Source of the DNA: Alienimonas californiensis
Lineage (GTDB): Bacteria; Planctomycetota; Planctomycetia; Planctomycetales; Planctomycetaceae
Direction: 5' to 3'
Length of the DNA stretch: 64,000 bases
Assembly: GCF_007743815.1 (NCBI RefSeq)
Contig: NZ_CP036265.1
Location: 2,560,823 to 2,624,822, forward strand
The position numbers were made by a program, and so were the translations under genes. Of the stretch, positions 25,311 to 34,664 are shown one piece after another. Every line of letters starts with the position of its first letter. The first letter of the stretch is position 1. Below the pieces are notes generated by a model. The model did not search any database. It saw only the letters and a program-made list of their open reading frames with translations, and was not told where the DNA came from.

Positions 25311-28300
25311 ATGTCCGCCCCCGCCTTCGTCTCTTCCGCCCCCCGCACCGGCCGCCCGGCCAAGGCCGCCGGCTCCGGCGGCGCGGCTCCCGCGCCCTCG
25401 AAAAACGGCGCCTCGCTGGACGACGGCCTGCCGGACGGCTCCAACCTGCCGTTCCTCGAGGAGGTGTGGCAGATGTACGCGGACGATCCAGAAAGCGTCT
25501 CCCCGGATTGGCGGGCCTATTTCCAGCAGCAGGCCGCCGAATTCGCCGCGGGCGACGGCGACGCCGCCGCCGCCGGGTCGCCGTTCCCGCGTCGCACGCT
25601 GTTCCGGCCGGCCGCCGGCGCCGCCGCGGCGACCGCCGCCGCAGTCGCCCCCCGCCTGGGGGCGGACGCGCCGGATTCCGTCGTGGACGCCGCCGCGCTG
25701 CAGGAGTCGGTGGATATGCTGATCCGAAACCACCGGGTGCGGGGGCATATCGCCGCCGCGATCGACCCGCTGGGCCGCGCCCACGAAATGCCGGAGGAGC
25801 TCGACCCGGCGTTCTACGGCTTCACCGAGGCCGACCTCGATAAAAAATTCAGCACGAGCTGGTTCGGCGGGCCGGAGCGTCGCACGCTGCGACAAATTAT
25901 CTCCTGGCTGCGGAACACCTACTGCCGCAGCATCGGCGTGCAGTATATGCACATCGACTCCCTGCGCGTCCGCCGCTGGCTGCAGGACCGGATGGAGGGC
26001 ACGGGCAACTATCTGCGGCTCGAAAAGGACACCCAGCTCCGCATCCTCCGTAAATTGACGGACGCCACGGAGTTCGAGGAGTTCCTCCTCAAGAACTTCC
26101 CCGGCAAGAAGACGTTTAGCCTGGAAGGCGGGGAGACGCTCATCCCGCTGCTGGATTTGATGATCTCCCGCGCCGGCCGTTACGGCGTGCGGGAAATCGT
26201 GCTGGGCATGGCCCACCGCGGGCGGTTGAACGTGCTCACGAATATTCTCGGCAAGCCGGCTCGGGAAATCTTCCGCGAGTTCGACGACGACGATCCCGAA
26301 AGCCACATGGGCGAGTGGGACGTCAAGTATCACCTCGGCTACAGCGGGAACTATGAGGTTCGCGGCGGCAAGAGCGTGCACCTGTCGCTCTGCTTCAACC
26401 CCTCCCACCTGGAGTTTATCAACCCGATCGCCCAGGGCCGCTGCCGGGCGAAGATGGACCGGGCCGGCGACACCCACCACCCCTACGGCGAGGGCGCCGG
26501 GGCCGGCGGCGAGCGGGGGATGACGCTGCTGATCCACGGCGACGCCGCCTTCGCCGGCGAGGGCGTCGTGCAGGAAACGCTGAACCTCTCCGAACTGCCC
26601 GGCTATTCCGTGGGCGGGACGGTGCATGTGGTGATTAATAATCAGATCGGCTTCACCACGACCAGCGAGCAGGGCCGGAGCAGCACCTACGCGACCGACG
26701 TCGCCAAAATGTTGCAGATTCCGATCTTCCACGTGAACGGCGAGGACCCCGAGGCCGTCGCCCAGGTCGTCAAACTGGCCCTGGACTTCCGCCGCGAGAA
26801 TAAAAAGGACGTGGTGATCGACCTGCTGTGCTATCGCAAGCGGGGTCACAACGAGCAGGACGAACCGGCCTTCACCCAGCCGGAGATGTATTCGCTGATC
26901 CGCGCCCGCTCCGGCGTGCGGGAGGGGTATCTGTCGCGGTTGCTGGAGCGCAACGACGTGACGGAAGCGGACGCCGCGGAGATCGCGGAGCACTCCCGGG
27001 CGAAGCTGGAGGCCGAATTGGCCCTCGCCAAGGAGGAGCCGAAGCTGGAGTCGCAGGCGGCGCTCGAGGGGGTGTGGGACGGCTTCCACGGCGGCCCCCG
27101 CCCGGACGAGGCGGAGACCGTCGTGCCGGACGAGACGCTGAAGGCCCTGTTGAAGCGGATGGGCGAACTGCCGGAGGGCTTCACGCCCCACCGCACGCTC
27201 AGCCGGCGGTTCCTGGCCCAGCGGGAGGAGATGGCCGCGGGCGAGAAGCCGCTCGACTGGGGCGCCGGCGAGGCCCTCGCCTTCGCCACGATCCTGACCG
27301 GCGCCGGCCCCGCCGGGGAGGGTCCGGGGGGGCACCCGGTCGGCCCGATGATGCTCCGCATGACCGGCCAGGACGTGGAACGCGGCACGTTCTCCCACCG
27401 CCACGCCGTGCTGCACGACAGCGAAACCGGCCGGCAGTATCTCCCGCTGCGCCATCTGTCGGAGTCGCAGGCCCCGGCGGTGATTTATAACAGCCCGCTG
27501 TCCGAAGCCGGCGTGCTGGGCTTTGAATACGGCTACAGCCTCGACACGCCGGACGGATTAATCCTCTGGGAGGCCCAGTTCGGCGACTTTATCAACGCCG
27601 CCCAGGTGGTGATCGACCAGTTCCTCACCAGCGGGGAGGATAAATGGCACCGGCTCAGCGGCCTCGTCCTGTTGCTCCCCCACGGCTACGAGGGCCAGGG
27701 CCCGGAGCACAGCAGCGCCCGCCTGGAGCGGTTCCTGACCGCCGCGGCGGAAAGCAATATTCAGGTCTGCTATCCGACCACGCCGGCCCAGTGCTTCCAT
27801 ATGTTCCGGCGCCAGGCGTTGCGACGCTGGCGCAAGCCGCTGTTCGTGATGACGCCCAAGAGCCTGCTGCGCCTGCCGGCCGCCGTCAGCGAACTGTCGG
27901 AGTTCTCCTCCGGCGGGTTCCAGAACGTAATCCCGGACGCGACCGTCGACCCGGCCCAGGTCAAGAAAGTCCTGCTGTGCAGCGGCAAGGTCTATTACGA
28001 CCTCGCCGCCTCCCGGGAGGAACGCGGCCTGACCGACACCGCGATCCTGCGGGTCGAACAGCTTTATCCGTGGCCGGCGGAGGAATTGAAATCGGCGCTG
28101 GCGAACTATGCCGACGGTACGCCGACCGTCTGGGTGCAGGAGGAACCGGAGAACATGGGCGCCTGGCGGTACGTGCTGGCCACGGTAGGCTGCGGGCAAC
28201 TCTTCGGCCGGTTCCCGCTCTCCTGGGTCGCCCGCCCGGCCTCCGCCAGCCCGGCCACCGGCTCGGATAAATCCCACAAGCTGGAACAGGCCAAATTGAT

Positions 28301-28331
28301 GAACCAGGCGTTCGCCCCGGCGGCGCCGTAG
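25311..28331 (+). CDS. sucA: 2-oxoglutarate dehydrogenase E1 component
   Basis: About 1006 residues; thiamine-diphosphate-dependent decarboxylase of the TCA cycle. Near the N-terminus [23 protein letters not shown] is the peripheral E2-binding segment. The core has [47 protein letters not shown] with GDA...N as the ThDP/Mg site, [23 protein letters not shown] and [16 protein letters not shown]. The C-terminal part ([31 protein letters not shown]) completes the E1. I chose the ATG at 25311; the frame is open back to 25038 and another ATG is at 25197, so the start is uncertain. No E2 or E3 gene is adjacent. Confidence 0.96.
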   Translation: MSAPAFVSSAPRTGRPAKAAGSGGAAPAPSKNGASLDDGLPDGSNLPFLEEVWQMYADDPESVSPDWRAYFQQQAAEFAAGDGDAAAAGSPFPRRTLFRPAAGAAAATAAAVAPRLGADAPDSVVDAAALQESVDMLIRNHRVRGHIAAAIDPLGRAHEMPEELDPAFYGFTEADLDKKFSTSWFGGPERRTLRQIISWLRNTYCRSIGVQYMHIDSLRVRRWLQDRMEGTGNYLRLEKDTQLRILRKLTDATEFEEFLLKNFPGKKTFSLEGGETLIPLLDLMISRAGRYGVREIVLGMAHRGRLNVLTNILGKPAREIFREFDDDDPESHMGEWDVKYHLGYSGNYEVRGGKSVHLSLCFNPSHLEFINPIAQGRCRAKMDRAGDTHHPYGEGAGAGGERGMTLLIHGDAAFAGEGVVQETLNLSELPGYSVGGTVHVVINNQIGFTTTSEQGRSSTYATDVAKMLQIPIFHVNGEDPEAVAQVVKLALDFRRENKKDVVIDLLCYRKRGHNEQDEPAFTQPEMYSLIRARSGVREGYLSRLLERNDVTEADAAEIAEHSRAKLEAELALAKEEPKLESQAALEGVWDGFHGGPRPDEAETVVPDETLKALLKRMGELPEGFTPHRTLSRRFLAQREEMAAGEKPLDWGAGEALAFATILTGAGPAGEGPGGHPVGPMMLRMTGQDVERGTFSHRHAVLHDSETGRQYLPLRHLSESQAPAVIYNSPLSEAGVLGFEYGYSLDTPDGLILWEAQFGDFINAAQVVIDQFLTSGEDKWHRLSGLVLLLPHGYEGQGPEHSSARLERFLTAAAESNIQVCYPTTPAQCFHMFRRQALRRWRKPLFVMTPKSLLRLPAAVSELSEFSSGGFQNVIPDATVDPAQVKKVLLCSGKVYYDLAASREERGLTDTAILRVEQLYPWPAEELKSALANYADGTPTVWVQEEPENMGAWRYVLATVGCGQLFGRFPLSWVARPASASPATGSDKSHKLEQAKLMNQAFAPAAP

Positions 28332-28371
28332 AGTTCATCGCCGTTCGACCCCTCCCGCAGCGCCCCGTTCG

Positions 28372-29001
28372 ATGCCGCCGACGCTCGCCGATCCGCCGAC
28401 GCTGGAAGTCGCCGACCCGGAAGTCGCTCTCACGCTCCGTGCGGAGCGGGAGGCCCAGGGGCTCGATCGATGGGACGAGGTTTGGAACGGGGTCCATATT
28501 CTCATGCCGCTGCCGAACAACGAGCGTCAGGAACTTGCGACGGAGATTGCCGGCGACGTCCGTCAGCTGTTCAAGCCGTGGGGCGGCCGCGCTTACGGCC
28601 GCACGTTCGCCGGCTGCAACGTCTCCGACGTGTCCGATCCGTCGCTGGACTGGCGGACAAACTACCGCTGCCCGGACGTGGCGGTTTTTCTGTCGCACAA
28701 TCCCGCCGAAGACCGCGGCTCCCATTGGTTCGGCGGCCCCGACCTGGCGATGGAAATCGTCTCCCGCGGCGATCGCAGCCGGCAGAAACTGGCGTTTTAC
28801 GCCGCCGTCGGCGTGAAAGAACTGTTCGTGCTCGACCGGGAGCCGTGGTCGCTGCAACTCTATCGCCTGACGGAGGGCGAACTGCAATCCGTGAGCGTCA
28901 CGGAGCCGGGCGGGGAGCCGCTGACGACCGAGGCCGTGCCGCTGCGTTGGTCCCTCACCCCGACCGATCCGCCGAGCGTGGCCGTCGCGGCGGCGGAATA
29001 A
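28372..29001 (+). CDS. Uma2-family (DUF820) nuclease-fold protein
   Basis: 209 residues. The pattern is that of the Uma2/DUF820 family, which has a PD-(D/E)xK nuclease fold: YRCPDVAVFLSHN (the Asp), GGPDLAMEIVSRGDRSRQKLAFY (the Glu and Lys), then AVGVKELFVLDREPWSLQLY. Family members are abundant in planctomycetes and cyanobacteria, often in many copies; a cellular role is not established. The N-terminus is about 20 residues longer than the core. The ATG at 28372 starts 41 bases after the sucA stop. No toxin, antitoxin or restriction partner is next to it. Tail-to-tail with the lipoprotein gene. Confidence 0.85.
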   Translation: MPPTLADPPTLEVADPEVALTLRAEREAQGLDRWDEVWNGVHILMPLPNNERQELATEIAGDVRQLFKPWGGRAYGRTFAGCNVSDVSDPSLDWRTNYRCPDVAVFLSHNPAEDRGSHWFGGPDLAMEIVSRGDRSRQKLAFYAAVGVKELFVLDREPWSLQLYRLTEGELQSVSVTEPGGEPLTTEAVPLRWSLTPTDPPSVAVAAAE

Positions 29002-29013
29002 TTCGCCGGCGGC

Positions 29014-29322
29014 TCAGTCGTAGCCGAGATTCTTTTCAATGTCGCGCGCCTTGGCGCTCATAAACTTCTCCCGGTACCAGTCCGGGTCGTCCTCCACCAG
29101 TTCCTGATCGCCGCGGCCGATCTCGCGGACCTCGCTCCAGTCGTCCTTGGGGTTCTCCGCCGGGTCTTCATAACCCGCGGAACTGGGCGTCAGCGTCCGC
29201 TTGGTCTGGAACCAGGCCTCCTGCGCCATGTCCTTGACGGCGCAGCCGGCGGACGCGAGGCAGGAAGCCGCGCACAGGGCCGCGGCGCCGAACCATGCGG
29301 TGCGGTGGGAGGAGCGGGACAT
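29014..29322 (-). CDS. Small lipoprotein of unknown function
   Basis: 102 residues. MSRSSHRTAWFGAAALCAASCLASAGC is a lipoprotein signal peptide with lipobox ASAGC. The mature part is charged, rich in Asp and Glu (ENPKDDWSEVREIGRGDQELVEDDPDWY) and ends in RDIEKNLGYD, with no known domain. The Met at 29322 puts the signal peptide at the N-terminus; the frame is open to 29376. Probably an envelope lipoprotein. Confidence 0.75.
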   Translation of the reverse strand: MSRSSHRTAWFGAAALCAASCLASAGCAVKDMAQEAWFQTKRTLTPSSAGYEDPAENPKDDWSEVREIGRGDQELVEDDPDWYREKFMSAKARDIEKNLGYD

Positions 29323-29419
29323 CGGCGGAACCCCAAAACAAGCAGCGCGGCGGCGAACCGGCGGGGCGTAGTTCACATGGCGGGCGGCCGTCCAGAGCGA
29401 GTCGGCCTACACTCCCCGC

Positions 29420-30178
29420 ATGCCCCGCTCAGACCTGTCTCCCGCCGACGTTCCCCAACTCGACCTGCTGGTCGTCGCCTCGCACCCGGACGACGCCGAG
29501 ATCAGCGTCGGCGGCACGATCCTGGCCCACCTCGCGGCAGGGAAACGGGTGGGGGTGGTGGACCTCACCGACGGGGAGCCCACCCCCCACGGCGACCCGG
29601 CGACCCGGGCGCGGGAGACCGCCGCCGCCACGGAGACGTTGGGCCTCACCTGGCGCCATAACCTCGGTCTGAAGAACCGCCACCTGACGGACGACCACGC
29701 CGCCCGGGCCGCGTTGGCAGGGGTGTTCCGGCTGACGCGGCCGCGAATTGTGCTCGGTCACGCCCCGACGGATACGCACCCGGACCACGTGAGGGCCGCC
29801 CGGCTGACCGCGGACGCCCGGTTTTGGGCGAAGCTGTCGAAGACCGACCAGCCCGGCCAGCCGGGCGCCGAGAGCGGCGGCCTACCCGGCGAGCCGTTCT
29901 TCCCGCCGAAGCTCTATCACTTCTGGAGCGTACACCTCCGCGAGATCCCGACGCCGGCGTTTTGCGTCGATATTACCGGGCACCTGGAACGCAAACTCGC
30001 CGCGGTGCGGTGCTATCACAGCCAGGTGGTGACCGGCCGCGACACGAACTTTCCCACCGTGATCGACGATTTGGAAACCCGCGCCCGCTATTGGGGCTGG
30101 GCGATGCACACGACCCACGCCGAACCGCTCGGCAGCGGGGAGAGCGTGGGGGTGAAAAGCCTGTTCGATCTCGGGTGA
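29420..30178 (+). CDS. PIG-L/LmbE deacetylase, BshB1-like
   Basis: 252 residues. Metal-binding motif VVASHPDDAEISVGGTIL near residue 22, GVVDLTDGEPTPHGDPATRARE, LGLKNRHLTDD, and TDTHPDHVRAARLT as the second metal site. The C-terminus has EPLGSGESVGVKSLFDLG, like the BshB1 branch (N-acetylglucosaminyl-malate deacetylase, bacillithiol synthesis). The substrate is inferred from these family traits; other PIG-L enzymes act on different amino sugars. The ATG at 29420 is the first in frame. It is divergent from the lipoprotein gene and followed by a palindromic repeat. Confidence 0.85.
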   Translation: MPRSDLSPADVPQLDLLVVASHPDDAEISVGGTILAHLAAGKRVGVVDLTDGEPTPHGDPATRARETAAATETLGLTWRHNLGLKNRHLTDDHAARAALAGVFRLTRPRIVLGHAPTDTHPDHVRAARLTADARFWAKLSKTDQPGQPGAESGGLPGEPFFPPKLYHFWSVHLREIPTPAFCVDITGHLERKLAAVRCYHSQVVTGRDTNFPTVIDDLETRARYWGWAMHTTHAEPLGSGESVGVKSLFDLG

Positions 30179-30203
30179 GAGAGTTCTGCGGATCGAACGC
30201 ACC

Positions 30204-30280
30204 AACCCGAAGCGTCAGCGAGGGACCGCGGGCGTGAACCGCGCCCGCTGCGCGGGCGTCCCTCGCTGACGCTTCGGGTT
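30204..30280. repeat. Palindromic repeat overlapping the bioD stop
   Basis: Perfect 22-base arms (30204-30225 and 30259-30280). The arm reads AACCCGAAGCGTCAGCGAGG, the source of the NPKRQRG/TRSVSEG peptides seen across planctomycete proteomes. The right arm covers two bases of the bioD stop codon. Confidence 0.9.
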
Positions 30281-30989
30281 ATTGGTTGAGTTGGCCCGAC
30301 CGAGCCGGTTCCCCAACAAGCGCCTGACCCACCGCCTCCGGCAACTCGCCGCCCGGCGGAATGACGCCCAGCACGGGCGCCCCGCCGCAGCGGGCGATCA
30401 TTGCGGCGTTCGTGGCGGCTTCGGGTTCGCGGGCGTCGATCTCGTTCAACACCACCCCGGCGATCGGCAGGCCCCGAGCCTCGGCGGCGGCGAGAGTTAA
30501 TAACGTCTGATTGACGGTGCCGAGACCGGCCCGGGCGACGATGAGCAGCGGATATCCCAACGCCGCGGCCACGTCCAACACCGTGACGGCCGGTCCGTCG
30601 TCCGGCAGAGCCAGCGGGCAGAGCAGGCCGCCGGCGCCCTCCACGATCAGAACGTCGCACCGGTCGGCCCACCGCCGGGCGGCGCTGATCAATAACTCGG
30701 CGTCCACCGTCCGGCCCTCCCGGGCGGCGGCGATCGGCGGGGCGAGGGGGGCGAGGAACCGCTGCGGGCAGATGAAATCGTCCTCCGCCACCGGCAATCC
30801 GACGGCGGACCGCAGGGCTTCAATATCGCCCCAGACCGGCTCCCCGTGGAAGACCTCCGCCCCGCTGCAGGCGGGTTTATAGACGCCGACGGTCCGTCCG
30901 CCGCTCCGCAATCGCTCGGCGAGGCGGGCGGCGACGTAGGTTTTGCCGACGTCGGTGTCGGTGCCGGTGACGAACAGGCCGGGGGGCAC
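30279..30989 (-). CDS. bioD: Dethiobiotin synthetase
   Basis: 236 residues. It closes the ureido ring of dethiobiotin using CO2 and ATP. The N-terminal P-loop FVTGTDTDVGKTYVAARLAE is the typical BioD form. Further motifs are VYKPACSGAE, the catalytic VIVEGAGGLLCPL, VTVLDVAAALGYPLLIVARAGLGTVN, and GVVLNE for nucleotide specificity. The start is the first Met, at 30989. The final residues (GEPARSGQLNQ) run into a palindromic repeat that provides the stop. No other biotin gene lies nearby. It is 11 bases downstream of the DUF62 gene on the same strand, so they probably share a transcript. Confidence 0.93.
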   Translation of the reverse strand: MPPGLFVTGTDTDVGKTYVAARLAERLRSGGRTVGVYKPACSGAEVFHGEPVWGDIEALRSAVGLPVAEDDFICPQRFLAPLAPPIAAAREGRTVDAELLISAARRWADRCDVLIVEGAGGLLCPLALPDDGPAVTVLDVAAALGYPLLIVARAGLGTVNQTLLTLAAAEARGLPIAGVVLNEIDAREPEAATNAAMIARCGGAPVLGVIPPGGELPEAVGQALVGEPARSGQLNQ

Positions 30990-31000
30990 GACGCGGTCGC

Positions 31001-31813
31001 TCAGTTTTGAGAGGTAGGAAGAAACGTGACGGCATCGCCCGCCGCGGCGTTCAAGACGGCCGCGGCGCTGCCGTTGCGGACGGCGATCTCCCAGCGGCCG
31101 TTCGAGCCGACCAGCGCCAGCGGTTCACCCGCGACGGCGTCGGCGTAGGAGCCGCCGACGGGGAGTGTGTGGCCGGCGAGCGTCGCCCTGGCGGGCGCCG
31201 GGCAGTCGCGGCGGGAGACGTTCGTGAGCAGGTTGCCGAACCGATCCGCCCGCAGGATCTGCCCGACGACGGCGCCGTCGGGCCGCCGTTCCGGCGTCGG
31301 CCGGTCGAGTTTCACCCACTCCGCGGTCGGTTCGCCCAGCATTCGCAGGGGTTCGCCGCGGGTCAGCCGGCCGGCGGCGGGCGTCATCAGATCGCGGCCG
31401 TGGAACGTGCGGGACGGCGACCCCGCCTGCGGGAGCCGCACCACTTCCGCGGCGGGGTCGGCGGCCAGCAGCGGGGCGAGCAAACCGTTGTCCGGGGCGA
31501 CGTGGAACATGCCGCCGGCGGTCGCGGCGAGGATCGCCCGCTCCGTGCCCACGCCCGGGTCCACCACCGTCACGAACGTCGTGCCCGGCGGGAACGCGGC
31601 GACCAGTTCGGCCAGCACCTCAGCCCCGGCCAGCACGTCCTGCGGGGGGACGGCGTGATACCCGGCCACCGCCTGCGCGTGGGGGTCGGTCCGCAGTAAC
31701 GCCCCGATCATCTGGGCGGCGTAGGTGTCGGTCGTGCCGAAATCGGTGACGAACACCACGGCCCCGTTGGGCGGGGCGTCGTCCAGCGGGGCGGGGGTGG
31801 CGCGGGGCAGCAC
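31001..31813 (-). CDS. SAM hydroxide adenosyltransferase (DUF62)
   Basis: 270 residues. The family splits S-adenosylmethionine to adenosine and methionine using hydroxide. Landmarks: VVFVTDFGTTDTYAAQMIG, the VVDPGVGTERAIL segment with the Asp and Arg of the conserved triad, HVAPDNGLLAPLL, RTFHGRDLMTPAA with the triad His, and QILRADRFGNLLTNV in the C-terminal domain. The first codon is a GTG at 31813, only 11 bases from the mazG start on the other strand; a second GTG at 31759, just before the core, would also work. It precedes bioD, which is interesting because the BioA route to biotin uses SAM, but no direct link is shown. Confidence 0.9.
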   Translation of the reverse strand: MLPRATPAPLDDAPPNGAVVFVTDFGTTDTYAAQMIGALLRTDPHAQAVAGYHAVPPQDVLAGAEVLAELVAAFPPGTTFVTVVDPGVGTERAILAATAGGMFHVAPDNGLLAPLLAADPAAEVVRLPQAGSPSRTFHGRDLMTPAAGRLTRGEPLRMLGEPTAEWVKLDRPTPERRPDGAVVGQILRADRFGNLLTNVSRRDCPAPARATLAGHTLPVGGSYADAVAGEPLALVGSNGRWEIAVRNGSAAAVLNAAAGDAVTFLPTSQN

Positions 31814-31824
31814 GGGGCGGCAGT

Positions 31825-32835
31825 ATGCTGTCGCCTCGCCCGTCCTTCGACCCCGTCGCCCCCGCTGCCCGCTCCGTGTCGTCGCCCGATTCCCCCGCGT
31901 CCGGCCTTCCCCCCGCCGGCACGCCGCCCGGACCGGACCTCGAACCGGCGCTGCGGGCCGTGGCGGACGTGGTGGCGAAGCTCCGCGGCCCGGACGGCTG
32001 CCCGTGGGACCGGGCCCAGACGCTCTCCAGCATCAAGCCGCACACGCTGGAGGAAACGCACGAGCTGTTCGAGGCGATCGACGCCCTCGCCGCCGCGGCG
32101 CCCGACGACCCGGCCCGCCCGCAGAAGGCCGCGGCGGTGCGGGACGAGTTGGGGGACCTGCTGTTACAGGTTCTGCTCGACGCCCAAATCGCCGCGGACG
32201 ACGGGTTGTTCACCCTCACCGAGGTGGCGGACTCGTTGCGGGCGAAGCTGGTCCGCCGGCACCCGCACGTGTTCGGCGAGGCGACGGCCGCGGACGCCGA
32301 ACAGGTGAAGGCCCTGTGGGCGAACGCCAAACGGGCGGAGCGGGAGGGCGGGGATGAGCCGACGAAACGGAGCGTGTTCGACGGGATCCCCGCCGGCCTG
32401 CCGGCGTTGGCGGCTGCCCGAAAGCTGTCCAGCCGGGCCGCTGCGGCGGGCTACGACTTCCCGGACCGGCGGATGCAGTTCGACAAACTCGCCGAGGAAC
32501 TGGCGGAGTTTAGCCGCGAACTGTTCGACGCCGACGAGCCGGACGCCGTGCCCGCCGGCATCGACGGCCCGGTGATTCCCGACGAACCGATCGCCGATCC
32601 GGCCCGCCGCGACCGGGCGGAGGCGGAGTTGGGCGACGTCCTGTTCGTCCTGGCGAACGTCGCCCGCCGCTGGGGGCTGGACCCGGAGCAGGCGTTGCTG
32701 CGTTCCAACCGCAAGTTCGCCGCCCGGGTGCGGTATATCGAATCGCAGTTGGGCGAGAAGGAACTGGGCGAAGTTCCGCTGGCCGAGATGGAAGCCCTCT
32801 ATCAGCAGGGCAAACGGCGGGAGCGGGGGGCGTGA
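31825..32835 (+). CDS. mazG: MazG-family nucleoside triphosphate pyrophosphohydrolase
   Basis: 336 residues; hydrolyses NTPs or dNTPs to monophosphates for nucleotide-pool cleaning. Two MazG repeats are visible. The first has LRGPDGCPWDRAQTLSSIKP, LEETHELFEAIDA and ELGDLLLQVLLDAQI. The second has QFDKLAEELAEFSRELF and ELGDVLFVLANVARRWGLDPEQAL, with the metal-binding EExxE and ExxD patterns. The second repeat has a longer insert (DEPDAVPAGIDGPVIPDEPIADPARRD) than common MazG. The N-terminal 38 residues are Pro/Ser-rich and the true start may be the GTG at 31876, which would give more room for the divergent promoter. Confidence 0.92.
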   Translation: MLSPRPSFDPVAPAARSVSSPDSPASGLPPAGTPPGPDLEPALRAVADVVAKLRGPDGCPWDRAQTLSSIKPHTLEETHELFEAIDALAAAAPDDPARPQKAAAVRDELGDLLLQVLLDAQIAADDGLFTLTEVADSLRAKLVRRHPHVFGEATAADAEQVKALWANAKRAEREGGDEPTKRSVFDGIPAGLPALAAARKLSSRAAAAGYDFPDRRMQFDKLAEELAEFSRELFDADEPDAVPAGIDGPVIPDEPIADPARRDRAEAELGDVLFVLANVARRWGLDPEQALLRSNRKFAARVRYIESQLGEKELGEVPLAEMEALYQQGKRRERGA

Positions 32836-32884
32836 CGCCGGCCGTCGCCCGCGGCGCCGCTCCCATGCCGCCCCGCGGCGGCCG

Positions 32885-34366
32885 CTATTCCTCCGGCGGC
32901 CACTTCGTGCCGCGGACGTAGACCTCGATCTGGGCGGCGGCCCGTTCCTGAGCGATCAGGGAGGCGACCGCCTCGCGGCGGCGCTCGCCCTTAATTTTGT
33001 TCTCGATCTGGTCGCGGAGGTCGTCCAGCGGCGGCGCGACGTCGCCGCGGCGTTCGATCACGCGGACGATGTGATAGGCCCCGCCGGGCGGGAAGCCGTC
33101 CGGCGACAGCGGGCAATCGAACGCCGCCCCGACCTCGCCCACCGGCTGGTTCCACAGGGCCGCGGACAGCTTCTTGTTCGGCAGGGCGTCCGGGGCGGTC
33201 CAGTCCCAGCGGCCGCCCTCCTGGGCGTTCAGGCCGCGGCTGTAGGTCTTGGCGACCTCCGCGAAGGGGCGGCCGCGACGCAATTCGCCGGCGGCGGCCT
33301 CAACCACGTCCAGGGCGGCGGACCGGCCGGCGTCGTTCTCGTAGGGCACTTCGATCTGCTCCCACCGGGCCGCCTTGGGGGGGGTGAAGTCCTCGCGGTG
33401 GGCGTCGTAATAATCCTGCACCTCCTGGCGGGAGATGCGGATGGAGGCCATCCCGGTGTTCTGTTCGACGTAGGCCATCGCCATCTGCTGGGGCTTCCAG
33501 GCGGCGACGACGGCGTCCATGTCCAGCCCCTGCTCCGCCATCAGGCGGCGCAGCTCCTCCTTGGATTGAATCGGCGGACGACCCGCAGCGACGGCCTGGA
33601 CGTTGGCCTTCCGCAGCATCTCCGGCAGTTCGGTCTGGTCGAACAGCGTGCCGACCGCCTCGTTCAGCTTCTCCAACTGCTCCGCCTTAAGGGTCCGCCG
33701 CATCCGCTGGGCGAGCAGCGCCTCCTCGATCTTCGCCGGCAGACGCTCCGCGAGAATCTTCGCCCGGGCGGCGTCGATCTGGGCGGTCAGCATCGCCCGT
33801 TGGGCGGCCGTCAGGCCCGGCGGACCGCCGGGCACGGCTTCGTCGGCGTCCGGGGCGGCGGCGATCCGGGCGGCGGCGTCGCTGAGTTGAATCTCGAACT
33901 GCAACAGGTCGCCGGCCAGCAGCGGCTCGCCGTTCACCGTGGCGACCACGTCCGCGTCTTCAAAATGCTGCGGGGCGTTCGGTTCGAACTGCCTGCCCTC
34001 GACCAGTTCGATCGCGGAGGAGCCGGCGGCGGAACCGTCGGCGGCTCCGGACAGGGCGTCGGCGCTGCGGGTCGGTTCCGTGTCGACGCTCGCGACGGCG
34101 CCGGGGATGCGCTTGGGCTTCTTGGGCACCACGGGGTTGTCGACGTCCGTGGCGACCGCTTCGTCCCACTTCTGCTTCAGGGCGGCGCAGCCGGGCGCGG
34201 TCAGGCTGAAGCAAATCGCCGCTGCGGACAGCGCTAACGCCGACGCCGGCCGGGCCACGCCCCTCCGCCGTCGCCCCGGGGGACGATCGAGGGGCGGTCG
34301 GGCGACCCGCCGATCAGCGGGCGCCGGGCGAGCGGTGCGATCGCGCCGGGCGGAGCGGTTCGGCAT
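32885..34366 (-). CDS. Parvulin-type peptidyl-prolyl isomerase lipoprotein
   Basis: 493 residues. After a basic N-terminus (about 40 residues) comes a hydrophobic stretch and a lipobox-like APGC (ALSAAAICFSLTAPGCAALKQKW). The region after it is low-complexity to about residue 130, then a SurA/PrsA-like chaperone part begins with ADVVATVNGEPLLAGDLLQFEI. The PPIase domain starts near ARWEQIEVPYEND and has FAEVAKTYSRGLNAQEGGRWDW and GAYHIVRVIERR, matching the parvulin fold. It would help fold exported proteins outside the inner membrane. The ATG at 34366 is the first one well placed for the signal; the frame is open to 34615. Divergent from the PAS-LuxR gene. Confidence 0.82.
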   Translation of the reverse strand: MPNRSARRDRTARPAPADRRVARPPLDRPPGRRRRGVARPASALALSAAAICFSLTAPGCAALKQKWDEAVATDVDNPVVPKKPKRIPGAVASVDTEPTRSADALSGAADGSAAGSSAIELVEGRQFEPNAPQHFEDADVVATVNGEPLLAGDLLQFEIQLSDAAARIAAAPDADEAVPGGPPGLTAAQRAMLTAQIDAARAKILAERLPAKIEEALLAQRMRRTLKAEQLEKLNEAVGTLFDQTELPEMLRKANVQAVAAGRPPIQSKEELRRLMAEQGLDMDAVVAAWKPQQMAMAYVEQNTGMASIRISRQEVQDYYDAHREDFTPPKAARWEQIEVPYENDAGRSAALDVVEAAAGELRRGRPFAEVAKTYSRGLNAQEGGRWDWTAPDALPNKKLSAALWNQPVGEVGAAFDCPLSPDGFPPGGAYHIVRVIERRGDVAPPLDDLRDQIENKIKGERRREAVASLIAQERAAAQIEVYVRGTKWPPEE

Positions 34367-34500
34367 ATCGGACGGGGGGCGGACGCGGCGGGGACCGGGG
34401 CGGACGCTAGCTCGGGTCGGCGGCCGGGAGCAAGACGGGTTCGCCCGGCCCGGCCCGCCACGGCTCACCGTCCGCCGCGTCTCTCGTCCCCGCGGTCTGC

Positions 34501-34534
34501 ACGCTTTGAACGACCCGCTGAACGCTTTGAACGA
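34501..34534. promoter_or_regulatory. Direct repeat in the divergent control region
   Basis: ACGCTTTGAACGA occurs at 34501-34513 and again at 34522-34534, a period of 21 bases, or about two helical turns. It lies between the divergent parvulin and PAS-LuxR genes and could be a tandem operator. A perfect 10-base palindrome TGTTGCAACA follows at 34608-34617. Confidence 0.4.
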
Positions 34535-34664
34535 TCCGGGGGGCAGTTTGAGCGGCTCCGCGGGATTTGCGGACGCCGATGGGTTCGGCGGCGCCGACGT
34601 GGTTGATTGTTGCAACAGCGGCCGGCATACCTAGTTCGTTAGTTCATTCGTTCGGACCGATGAG

